Source: Salvator merianae | Taxonomy: Eukaryota > Chordata > Lepidosauria > Squamata > Teiidae | DNA: 64,000 bases | Direction: 5' to 3' | Assembly (NCBI GenBank): GCA_003586115.2 | Contig: QVOM02000073.1 | Span: forward strand, 42,793,145-42,857,144 | Shown: positions 24,901 to 33,786 of the stretch, piece by piece | How the letters are laid out: each line of letters begins with the position of its first letter | Position numbering within the stretch: position 1 is the stretch's first letter | Translations under genes and position numbers: made by a program | Notes under the pieces: generated by a model | The model's database searches: none | Seen by the model: only the letters and a program-made list of their open reading frames with translations | What the model was told of the DNA's origin: nothing

Positions 24901-25121
24901 ACTGGTCCCATGCAGTTCCAGTGTTCCAGAGGGGACAGACTCTGTCTTAGAAGCTGACAATCACCTAGAGAGTCATCCATCCAGCAGAACTTGTAAACAA
25001 TGGTTGGGGCAGCCCAGGAACCAGTTGGGGATGAGTCCTTGTAAACTGACTGCAAACTTCTGGGTTAGCTGGGGACTGGAGAGTGCCCTATAGAATCCAT
25101 GTGGATGCAACTGTAAACATA
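18947..25121. other. No gene seen; large repeat-poor region with candidate conserved block at 19480-20450
   Basis: I could not assign a repeat family over most of this stretch. 19480-20450 is A+T-rich with homeodomain-type words (TTAATTAG at about 19757 and CTTAATTAGCCC at about 20190) and no repeat signature. An (AAT)n-type microsatellite lies at 21430-21466 and polyG runs at about 19240 and 22944. The longest frame, 22910-23389 (159 codons), overlaps a frame on the opposite strand and has no domain. A 105-codon frame at 23962-24279 is likewise unrecognised. Confidence 0.35.
21430..21466. repeat. (AAT/ATT)n microsatellite
   Basis: A run of TTATTATAATTATAATAA followed by TAATTATTATTATTATG forms a self-complementary A+T trinucleotide repeat. 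Confidence 0.85.
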
Positions 25122-25680
25122 GGGCTTTCCCACATGGAATGTTGTTCCATGATGATAAGAGGTCTAGAGGACTGCCTTCCACATGCTAGTATGGATTATG
25201 GGAGGCCCTGCCCCTTCCTAGCATGCTCCATCTGCGCAGAATGGGGTGTAGACTGGGCTAGGGCATAAAATGATGCCCTAGCTCAGTTTTCCAGTAGACC
25301 CTGACATTAAGATCTACTGTCATGCTAGGGCAGTATACTGGACCACAGAGGCAGGCACATAGCATACTCCCATGGGCTGGTATACCATGGAGTATCCTTT
25401 TCAGTGGTGCAACAAGATGCATTGCCAAAATGTCCCCCAGAAACTCCAGAGGCCAGGAATGTTCAGAGAATTCAGAGGTCCCAGCTCTGACTCCAAACCT
25501 TGCACAGCCTTTGGAGCCTAGGGTGGGGGCCGGCATGGAACTGTGTGTCCCAGTGTGGGCATCCGTGTCCTATACCAGCAGTAACTTATTCCAACTTGGA
25601 ATGGGTTATGTATTCTAAGACAGGGTGGCCTGCCCTGTCCCAGGATATGGATTTCAAGGTTGATTCTGCACTGGCCAGTA
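25122..25680. mobile_element. Palindromic MITE-like element, family E
   Basis: It begins GGGCTTTCCCACATGGAATG. Inner blocks include CCTAGCATGCTCCATCTG, CAGTAGACCCTGACATTAAG paired with GATCTACTGTCATG, CCATGGGCTGGTATACCATGG, CCAGAAACTCCAGAGGCCAGG, and TTATTCCAACTTGGAATGGG near 25590. This order parallels 10916 and 18530. The right end lies around 25640-25690 but no exact terminal repeat is seen. Frames across it on both strands are by-products of inverted-repeat structure. Confidence 0.45.
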
Positions 25681-25741
25681 TACTGGACCATCAAGCATAT
25701 TAAGAAGGTTAGACAAAGCCATGGAGGACAGGTGTATCAAT

Positions 25742-26167
25742 GGGCCTATTTGAATTTTACACCTGGTATAGTATGGGAATAGTATAGCTATAGCATACCA
25801 GGCTGGAAGGGATCAGTTATGAAGGCAGCAATTCACATTTCAAGGGCTGATAATGGCCCGAAGTGGACCACCAGCACTTGAAGTGTGAAAGACAGGTCCA
25901 ATCATCATGACAGCAGCCTGGAAACATCAAGCCATTGCCACAGTGATCAGAATCCGGTGCGTGACTGCACAGCTGAAACCATGCCATGTCAACCACTCAC
26001 AGCATTCACACCTGGAAGAGGATGTGAACGCTGCTGACCAGGAGCCACACAGCTGCTCCCAGCCAAGTTGTGGGCAGTATTTTAGCTGTCCAGGAGTGAC
26101 TGCAGAGTGCACACAGGCCTGTTCAGTGAGCACCTAGAACGTCACTGGAAGGTAAGTGTCCACAGAT
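25742..26167. mobile_element. Palindromic MITE-like element, family D
   Basis: The left end GGGCCTATTTGAATTTTACA, then CACCTGGTATAG, matches the reverse complement of the 40751-41159 copy's right end. The right end GGTAAGTGTCCACAGA resembles the inverted GGGCCTGTTCACACTTACC terminus at 42936. Inside are the TTCACATTTCAAGGGCT ... AGCACTTGAAGTGTGAA hairpin and GTGACTGCACAGCTGAAACC. No coding capacity. Confidence 0.6.
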
Positions 26168-26274
26168 ACTAGAATTGATTTCTAAGTATTGCCCACAGAT
26201 TGGGGAGGTTGGCAGGATGTGTCTAAAGGTAATTTGCAAGGAATTGAAACACATGAAGCTTTTGCCTTTTTCTT

Positions 26275-26373
26275 TTGCTTAAGATGCCCAGAAGCAATTA
26301 GTGGGACACTGTGTGGGACAGGATGCTGGATTAAGATGGGCTGTGGATTGATCCAATATGGCTCTTCTTATGT
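26275..26373 (-). repeat. Fragment of the AGAACATAAGA dispersed repeat
   Basis: The reverse complement reads ACATAAGAAGAGCCATATTG, then GATCAATCCACAGCCC and CATCCTGTCCCACACAGTG, matching the start of the repeat at 318-822 over about 100 bp. Confidence 0.55.
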
Positions 26374-28144
26374 ACTATTGTTTTTTTGTGCCATGAGAGT
26401 CAAGTTTAATTGAGGAGCACCACAACCTCATGATCTGTGATACTTGAGTCAATGGTAGCTGATCATAGGTCAGCTACACTGTCCAGTTAAGAACTCCGAA
26501 TGGAAAATAATATGTATAACAAAAAAGGAAGAGGTGGACTACAACACATTGCTTCTATCTCTTCTATGTTCTTACACTCTGTATAACAATCATTTTGGAT
26601 TGAAAATGATATCCCTGTTGCAACAATTTCAGAAGTTTTAGAAAACAACATGCAATGTGGATTAAAACCTGAACATGTGTATGTGAGGGAGTTTTATATA
26701 TACTTTTATGTCTCTAGTCAAAACAGGAAGAAAATGTTTTGAGTTTGAAATAGCGCTTTCATATAGGCCATCAGTTAAAGGGAGAAGGATGAAAAGATGA
26801 TCTGTGGGAACTATTATATATATTTTCCTTAAGTGTGCATATAATTTCTTCTAAAGACTTGAAGCTGTTGTCAGCCTTCCTGAGGTACTGTCATCGATTA
26901 CATTTACAATAGTGGCCAATCCATAAAATCTAGTGCTTAAAGCAGAATGTTTATGGGGGGGGGGGGGGAAGAACTCCAAATGACTTTTCTCAAGCAAGCA
27001 ATAAGCACAGAAATTATACTTCGAATGGAAACATCTTAAAAGGAATAAAGATTCCTCACAATAGAGTACGGCATAGGTTGCCACAAGGAAGAAGCAGGCA
27101 AGGTCATCTCCCCTGTTGAGTAATTCATGGCTGCTCCTGTTTTCCCACCCCTTCCTCAGTCATGCTGTAAATTTTTTGGCCTATGGCTTTCATTATCTCT
27201 ACTTTGGGAAAAAGAAATAAAAAGGGGAAATTATCTTGTTTGCATGCAACAAGAGATATGAAGCCAGAGGGATCTATTCACATTTTAGAGAGTCAATTGT
27301 TTTGATGACATGAAAATAAGATTAGCTGTACATTCGAGGGAGTCGACGATGATTTCAGTGATGACTACAGAAATGTGCTGTGATCAATTCTTCTCAGAGA
27401 AACTTTGGTTCCCAACTTTTGTTGTTTATGTGCACTGATGGGCAATGCATCCTCCACAAAATAAGACTCCCAGGAATCTGCCAGTTTAGCCTTATGAAGG
27501 TGGTTCACATGTATATTTATTCAGAATGTTTAGTGCCTTTCTCAGTTGGCCAGAAAGCTCAAAACAGTCCAGTTCTTTTGGTTAACAACAAAGCAGATTG
27601 TTCATGCAAGCTGGCATTTTATTCGTTTGCCCCTTGCATTCCAGAGACCTTTAGTGCTGACAGCAAAAAGCCTTCTGAGGAAGGGGGAAAGAAATCAGAA
27701 GAATATATATATATATGTATATATATATTCCAGTACAAATAGAGATAAGGTTTCTCTTAATACATTTTTTCTCACATTCTCTCCTGCCTTTTCTCACATC
27801 CAAGTCTAGAAGGCAACTGTATGGAATTTCCTCCTGATCATCATCCTAGTTTCCCGAAATAATGCTAGTTCTTAAGCAGGTTACAAAATAATGGCCAGGC
27901 TGCCAAGATAGTTGCTACTGCTGTCACCTGCTGTGGCAGTAAAAATAAAGCAGTCATCCACCCACATTTAGGAAAAGAGAGATGGCTTCTACTAAGAATC
28001 ACTTCAGTCTCCCATCTCGTGATATACTACATAAATAGTTTATTCAGTCACTCTGCCCACGGAGAATACTGAGAGTCTGTTACTCAGGCATTAGTTTGGA
28101 ATGTGAACCAAGACAAGGTGAATTTGGCCACAACCCTCCTGGAT
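26374..28144. other. No gene seen; simple repeats
   Basis: A polyG run lies at about 26956-26968 and a (TA)n/(TATG) tract at 27703-27732. Frames of 120 and 87 codons at 27380-27809 overlap in different frames and run into the TA tract; neither shows a domain. Confidence 0.4.
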
Positions 28145-28322
28145 GCCTTGAGTGGAAATGTGCTCAAACTCTTTTTCTGGTTCAGTTCAATTTGAACTGA
28201 AACACGTGAGCTGCAAGCATGTTCACATTGGATTTCGAATGTTCCAAAAGGTGTTTGAAGTTCAGTTTGAAAGTTTGACAAATGGCACTTCACAGGAAAT
28301 AATGAGAGGACAGCAAGAAGGG

Positions 28323-29127
28323 TCAGTAGAGCCAAAGTTTCAGAGGTTGTGCGGGTGACTCCAGAATTGATGTGCTGGTCTGGTGGGCCTCTGAAAAGCC
28401 TGGGTGGGAACTTCTATGGGGATAAGATGTTCTGGCAGGTGATGCGCTTTCTGTGCCCCGTTGAGCATCAGTCAGCAGCTTGCACTCTGGTGAACATCTC
28501 GCAGCACTTCTCCAAAAAGGCTGCTGTAGGACTGGCAGGATTATCAGTGGGGACTCCAAGGAGCCCACCCCTAGCCCAGAGAGTCCAAGGGCATCTCCCA
28601 CTACCAGGTAAAGAGTGCGAGCTACACAAGCAATGTTCACAGCCCCTATCTTCTTGACTACCTCCACTATATTCCTTCCGTGGTTAGAGTCCATGAATCC
28701 GTGGTTGAGGGCTGGATCCTGGCTCAACCATCTGTTCATCTGATGGTTCATGACCTCTGCCAGATGGTCAGCAGTGTGGATACTGTCAAACTCCTCCACA
28801 TTCTGCCCCTTGTTGACTCAGGCTTTACAGTGGCTGCAGGCAGTGTGATTTGGAGCATTGTGGCAGAGCTCAAAATGCCTCCATACTCCACTATCATTGG
28901 GACTCTCATGGCACCCCATCTTCAGTGGTGGTTATTGTATTGCTGCTTCTGGCTCCTTCTGGGAAGCATAACCATCACCCCCACACTCTGGGGCTGTGAA
29001 AGAGCAGGACGAGGTTTCTGTTCCTCCTCAGTCTCAGGCTGTGAGGTCACACTGGAATCTGGGACAAGTGGGGAAGGGCCAGCTGCCCTAGTAGCTGAAA
29101 TTGTTACTACCTCTGCCTCCTCAGCAT
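28323..29127 (-). pseudogene. hAT transposase remnant with BED zinc finger
   Basis: Reading down the minus strand from 29127, an N-terminal low-complexity linker (TSQPETEEEQKPRPALSQPQ) precedes a BED-finger signature at about 28890-28740: VWRHFELC, then CSHCKA, then a TADHLAEVMNH segment supplying distal ligands. A TGA at about 28818-28820 interrupts the finger in frame. The 158-codon frame from 28799 then gives the hAT catalytic-core block: MDSNHGRNIV (residues 36-45), AVNIACVARTLYLVV (53-67) and GDALGL. The His of the family's CxAH motif is Arg here. Related proteins in vertebrates include ZBED-like genes, but the stops and degraded end show a dead transposon. The product would have been a nuclear DNA transposase. 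Confidence 0.75.
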
Positions 29128-30018
29128 GAGAAAGTCTAGGCCACCCAATTCTAAGGGGAACCTAGAGGCACTATGAACCTAAAGTTTAACTCCTTAGGTG
29201 GGAAAGGCAAGTCTGTATACAGCATGTTCCATGGAGTCTTTGGTGACAAGGGCTCAGGAAGTAGGCCGCTCAGCTGCCCTCCTGCTACATCCAGCACCAA
29301 GCCTCCATTCCCTCCTAGCTGGTACTCTAGCCTTTCCTTTTCCTGTGCCCCTCCCAGGCATAATGCTTGTTTTAATGAAACCCTAAAGTCCCTACTCTAA
29401 CTGGCTCAGAGTTCCCTAAGCAGGCAGGGAAAGGGCCTATTTAAATTGCACGTGTGCCAGAAACACAATTCTATGGCAGTTCTGTGGACACACACAAGTC
29501 TGTGAATATACACAAACCAACAGCAGAGTAAATTCAGTTTGGAAGTGCAGCAATTAATTGAGAGAATTAAAAATCAAAAGGAAGGGGAATGTTTTTTGTA
29601 CTACCCACACTGCTCCCTCATGCCCTTCAAACATACCCTAAGCTGAAAACTAGCACCCACACTGTAACTCTAATTAAAAGGATTGAAACTACCATAAAAA
29701 AGAGCTGTAGGCCTGCAGCCCTACCCTAACTCTAGCAGAAGAAAAAAAGGGCAATGCAAGCCACCTGCTGTCTTCACCTGCTGTGGTTGAACCATTTCCA
29801 CTTTGTGGGACAACTGCAGCACCAGCTAGTGCTCAGGCAGACAGGCCAAAATACCAGCCACTTTTTTTTTTTTTTTTTTTTCAAAGGCAGGACTTTGGAG
29901 AAGGAGCATGGGGGACAGAGACCCTCAAAGAGAGAGCTAGCAAGGAGAAACCCAAGGTCCTTTAAACCAAACCAATAAGCTGATGCAGTTTTCCTCAGCC
30001 TCACTGCAAAGAAATTGC

Positions 30019-30206
30019 ACACCGGATCCTTTAAATGATCGAAAAAGCCCTTTCAGGTCAACAGGGCTCACACCAGGGAACAAACAAATGCAGACGTAAA
30101 CAAATTACATCCTGTCTGGCACACCAGGACCTTTAAGCAACTGAAGAAGCCCCTTTCAGCCCCAGCAGGACTCATACCAGGACCCAAACAAATGCAAAAG
30201 TAAAGT
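30019..30206. repeat. Two diverged units in the hAT 5' region
   Basis: Unit one (30019-30100) reads CACCGGATCCTTTAAATGAT ... AAAGCCCTTTCAGG ... GGGAACAAACAAATGCAGAC. Unit two (30121-30206) reads CACCAGGACCTTTAAGCAAC ... AAGCCCCTTTCAGC ... GACCCAAACAAATGCAAAAG. They align over about 80 bp at an offset of about 104 bp. Subterminal repeats in DNA transposons can be transposase-binding sites, but nothing here proves that role. Confidence 0.5.
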
Positions 30207-30952
30207 AAACAAAAAATGTGGAAATCTCTCTGCTTGTCCACGGCCCAAGCAAAACAAGACTGCAGCAGAGCTGATGAACTGAGCAGACAGCAGAAGCAAG
30301 TTGGAGATGGCAACATCTCACCTCTCCTCCAACCAAATCTCTAATACAAAAAAAGGCAGGTAAGGGAGAGAGAGAGAGCAATTAGAGAAAGGAGCACGCA
30401 GTGCTGGCACAGACCAAAGTCAAGGTACAACAGAAAGCAGACTAAAGCAGAGAATACATCATGCAAAAATTGGGTCTGTTGGGCTCAACAGTAAACATTC
30501 ATACACGTCTGATCCTGTTTGCCACATCCCTAACAGTGAGTTTGGCAGGGAATGGAGCCAGATCTCCTCATCTGATCACCCACCTGTGATCCAGCAGCAC
30601 TAACACAGTTTCTTTCTCCCCACCTCACTAAAACAAACCATTCCACTGGTTATTCTAGCAGATATTTCAGCTCTGATTCATATAGCTAAGATCTTTGTTC
30701 TCCATTTTAGACTTTGTCAACACCTTGTTGTGACACTGGTATAACTTAGCAAGATGGTCTGTATTTGGAGAAACGGTTATCACAATGCTATGACACCAGA
30801 GTCATAGGAATGTCACAACAGGCAAGAGATTCAGCCTTTGGCCATTTCCACACTTGGGACCTTTTTTCATTTGCCTCTAGTAGACCATACCAAGTAGACT
30901 GGACCACGCTGTTGTGTGATAGAGAAAATATATTTTCTTTATCCACTTCTTC

Positions 30953-31040
30953 CACACCATGCGTGATTTTGTATACTTCAATTAGGTCACTTCTTAAGTG
31001 CCATCTTTCAAGGCTGAAGAGGACAAGGTTGCTGTGTCAT
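30953..31040 (+). repeat. 3' part of the AGAACATAAGA dispersed repeat
   Basis: ATGCGTGATTTTGTATACTT, then CAATTAGGTCACTTCTTAAG and CAAGGCTGAAGAGGACAAG, align with 722-795 of the copy at 318-822. Confidence 0.5.
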
Positions 31041-31120
31041 GAAGATGTGCAGGGAAATAGTCCTTAGCATAGTAAGATAAACAAGGATAACATGCCAAGA
31101 TGTTTTGCCTTTACCCATTA

Positions 31121-31651
31121 AGGTCCTTTCTGCCCATACCTCTTGTGCTCTGTGACAAGGGAGGATATCCTGTCATAGAACATGCAACCAATCCTTGCTG
31201 GGATGCATTGCTGCTGGAGAGGGACAGTGCTGACTCCATTTGCAAGGCCTGCTCAGCTGCAGCTGCAGCTTCAGCTCCCACCACTGTCTCTGAATAGCCT
31301 CAGAGGCAGTGTGGAGACTGTAAAGTTCAGGAATGAAAGTTCCAAACCCTCACAGTTTCTTGAAGATCCTTTTTTGGCAGAGCAACATTTCCAGTGGCAC
31401 TTCCTGGAATATTGCCATAAAGAATCCTCCAGTCTATGGGGGCATGCAGTCTGCATGCCCTCTGTAGTCTAGAATCTGAGTACTTGTCCTGTTGTGGACC
31501 TCATTTTGGCACCGTATTCCAGTCCACTGCTTTATCTAATGAGGAGAAGTATGATAATGGAGGCAGGGTCTGCCTTAGTCTGTACAACCTGCAGACAGAA
31601 GGCCCTTATTATAAGATTTATCCTGGAGTAATAATAAGTGAGGAAAGGGCC
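31121..31651. mobile_element. Palindromic MITE-like element, family E
   Basis: Left end AGGTCCTTTCTGCCCATACC and right end GAGGAAAGGGCCT are imperfect inverted repeats. Internal words shared with other E copies include GGAATGAAAGTTCC, TTTTTGGCAGAGCAACATTT and CCAGTGGCACTTCCTGGA (compare 11190-11240). A CTGCAGCTGCAGCTTCAG stretch lies near 31258. No coding capacity. Confidence 0.5.
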
Positions 31652-33150
31652 TATGAGATGAATGTGGAGTTAACATTAGCAAATATCGTATTTGTTAACA
31701 GTGAACATGTCACTCTCCCCCCACCTACCTGCAGATTTGGACTAATTCTTGGCTAAACTTATTAAAGTTGCAACAGGTTAATTAAGTCTCTGCCTGTACA
31801 TTTGAGTAATCAGATTTGCAGAATCAACATAGGGAAAAGCAGGTGTAGAATGGTATATCATGTCATACCTTCACATTCCTGATTTTCTTCCCACTTACTT
31901 CAACCAAGGGATTGGAAGACTGCCAATGGAAATATGCTCTTAGAAAGAGCTCAGTTTCTGAGTGAATAGAGAGAAGTTTTGTCATATATTTGGCAGAACG
32001 TATATAGTTGCATAAAATATAGCTTTTACACCTGCTGTATCATTGGGGTTTTTTGTTTGTTTGTTTTTTGCTCTCGTGAATTTTTGCAGCATGTGTAAGA
32101 TTACTGTAGCATTGAAGACCTTTGTTTGTGTCATGCAAATTACCTTCTGGAATTGAAAGATGCTTTTAAAACTGATATTTCTGTGGAGAAGAATAGTTCA
32201 AGGTTCAAGCACCTACACCCATCTTTCATCTTTGCTCACAGATGCGTAAAATACGTGGTGACATGATACAAATAATTAAAACAAAGTCAACTTATTGTAA
32301 TCATGGAGGGGAAGTAAAGCCATGTTTAGGATAAAGAAATGTGTACATTTTCCAGTTACAAATATACTATTGATAATACCCCACTGGAGTCTGGTAGATC
32401 GCACAGGCAATAAGCCTTCTATAAAGTAATGCATCCAATCCTCTCTATTAAACAAGGCTTTCTTTTTTCAACTCCTTATCCATCTAGCAAAGGCAGGGTG
32501 ATGATTAGAGAAACTACTTAGCAGTCAGCCCCAAAGTGTCATTTTGTTAGTTTATAGGATTCTTCAGACAGTGGAAAATTTAAGTTATATGGAGTGTATA
32601 AGAGTGTCCAGTGGCTTCAGTGTAGGTTATCAATTCCATTTTACATTAATATATAAAAATAAGTTCCTATTATAGTCTCAGTATTAAAGATATCCCAAAG
32701 CCTTGGGCTGCAGCAAACTATAGATTCTTCCAGGGGACTATGTGACAAGGATTAATTGCCATTTCAACCCATCCTAGTTATTGTTATGCTATTAATTAGT
32801 TTAATGGTACATTCATTTAGATTGAAAATATGATACCAGTAAGGTTTAATTAAAAAAATCAATAGCTCATTAACAAGTTATCGCTGTATGTACATGGCTA
32901 ACCAGATTAATTCCCTGTTGTTGGAGAAGAAACATCTCTGCTTCCTAAGGAAAGATTTATGTCTATAGATCTCTTTTATTTCAAGTGATTGCTTGTTTGG
33001 AATGTCAGAGACATTGAATTATTGAGTTACTGACTTGTAAGTTATAAAGCTATTGCCTCAAGTTGGTCATCTATAGATTCTGCAGCTCTGTGGAAGAAGA
33101 TTCTCTGGTTCTGTCTTCACATAATATTCAAACCATTTTGAAGGGGACTA
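31652..33150. other. No gene seen; A+T-rich block with homeodomain-type motifs
   Basis: No repeat could be assigned between about 31760 and 33100. 32740-32920 is dense in ATTAATTAG, TTTAATTAAAAA and CATTAACAAG-type words, and AGATTAATTCCCTG sits near 32906. This is a candidate conserved non-coding element, which cannot be confirmed without cross-species alignment. Confidence 0.35.
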
Positions 33151-33462
33151 TAGAAGTGCACAAACTTTTTTTCTGGTTTGGTTTGATTTGAACTGAACAG
33201 TCCTTTGGTTTGAATGCAAACATTTTTCTTTGAACAGACACGGTATTTGATTCAGTTTGAACACCTTCAAACAACTTTAATACTTTCAAGCTCAGATTGA
33301 ACAGGGTGTGTTTAATAGGCTCATTGGAATATCCCCTTGTTTGGTTTGAATTCGGATTCTTTTTTTGAACAGGGTTAGTGTTTGGTACAAATGCTAACTT
33401 TTTGAATACCCCTTGTTCAGTTTGAACCATTTTGACCCCAAACCAGTTCAGCACATCTCTTG
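33151..33462. mobile_element. hAT-type MITE
   Basis: It begins TAGAAGTGCACAAAC and ends GTTCAGCACATCTCTTG, imperfect inverted repeats of the TAGRGATGTGC hAT terminus. The interior is built from GGTTTGGTTTGATTTGAAC-like words and a CCCTTGTTCAGTTTGAACC block shared with 57501-57795 and with the inner end of the hAT at 28153. Flanking octamers show no convincing duplication. No coding capacity despite a 113-codon frame. Confidence 0.6.
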
Positions 33463-33740
33463 AGGGCACTGAAGTCTGCTCATTTCCACAGAGGACTGTG
33501 AGAGGATGTGGAGGGATTTCAACCCCCCTTCAAGGTGCATACACTTCAGGGCATCAGTAGCATCTTTGAAGCTGCTTCCTGTGCACTGGGCCAGGTTCTC
33601 ACCATGGCAAAACACACAACATTTGTTTGGGGACCAGCTTGAAGACTGGCCTCAGCAATGGTAGTGGGGCTGTCAAGCTCCTTGCAAAGGACATGAGGGC
33701 AGCCCACTCTGGTGGAGATGCCTCCCCAAGGCTGCTCTCA
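33463..33740. other. Host sequence left of the RTE insertion
   Basis: Unassigned. On the minus strand a CVFCHGENLAQC phrase slightly resembles a zinc-finger knuckle, but no further domain supports it. It ends directly at the 13-bp target duplication. Confidence 0.3.
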
Positions 33741-33753
33741 CTGGTTCAGTGAT
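33741..33753. repeat. Target-site duplication of the RTE, 3'-side copy
   Basis: CTGGTTCAGTGAT here is identical over 13 of 13 bases to 36658-36670. The two copies bracket the RTE exactly, one beside its 3' tail and one beside its truncated 5' end. Confidence 0.95.
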
Positions 33754-33784
33754 CTTCTCCTTCTTCTTCTTCTTCTTCTTCTTC
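33754..33784. repeat. (GAA)n 3' tail of the RTE
   Basis: On the minus strand the element's stop codon is followed within a few bases by about eight GAA units and GGAGAAG, then the target duplication. A very short 3'UTR ending in a simple repeat is characteristic of RTE-clade LINEs. Confidence 0.85.
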
Positions 33785-33786
33785 GG

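Larger units (their letters stand above)
28153..30532 (-). mobile_element. Decayed hAT DNA transposon, about 2.4 kb
   Basis: A terminal inverted repeat is visible at each end: TGGAAATGTGCTCAAAC at 28153 and GTTTGCCACATCCCTA ending at 30532, whose complement is TAGGGATGTGGCAAAC. The flanking octamers GCCTTGAG and ACAGTGAG match at 5 of 8 positions, acceptable for a decayed 8-bp hAT target duplication. Between them lies a minus-strand BED-finger transposase remnant (28323-29127) and about 1.4 kb of 5' sequence with a two-unit repeat. The TAGRGATGTGC termini and the TTTGGTTTGAACTGAA-like subterminal motif are shared with non-autonomous copies at 33151, 42312 and 57501, so this looks like their parent family. 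Confidence 0.6.
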
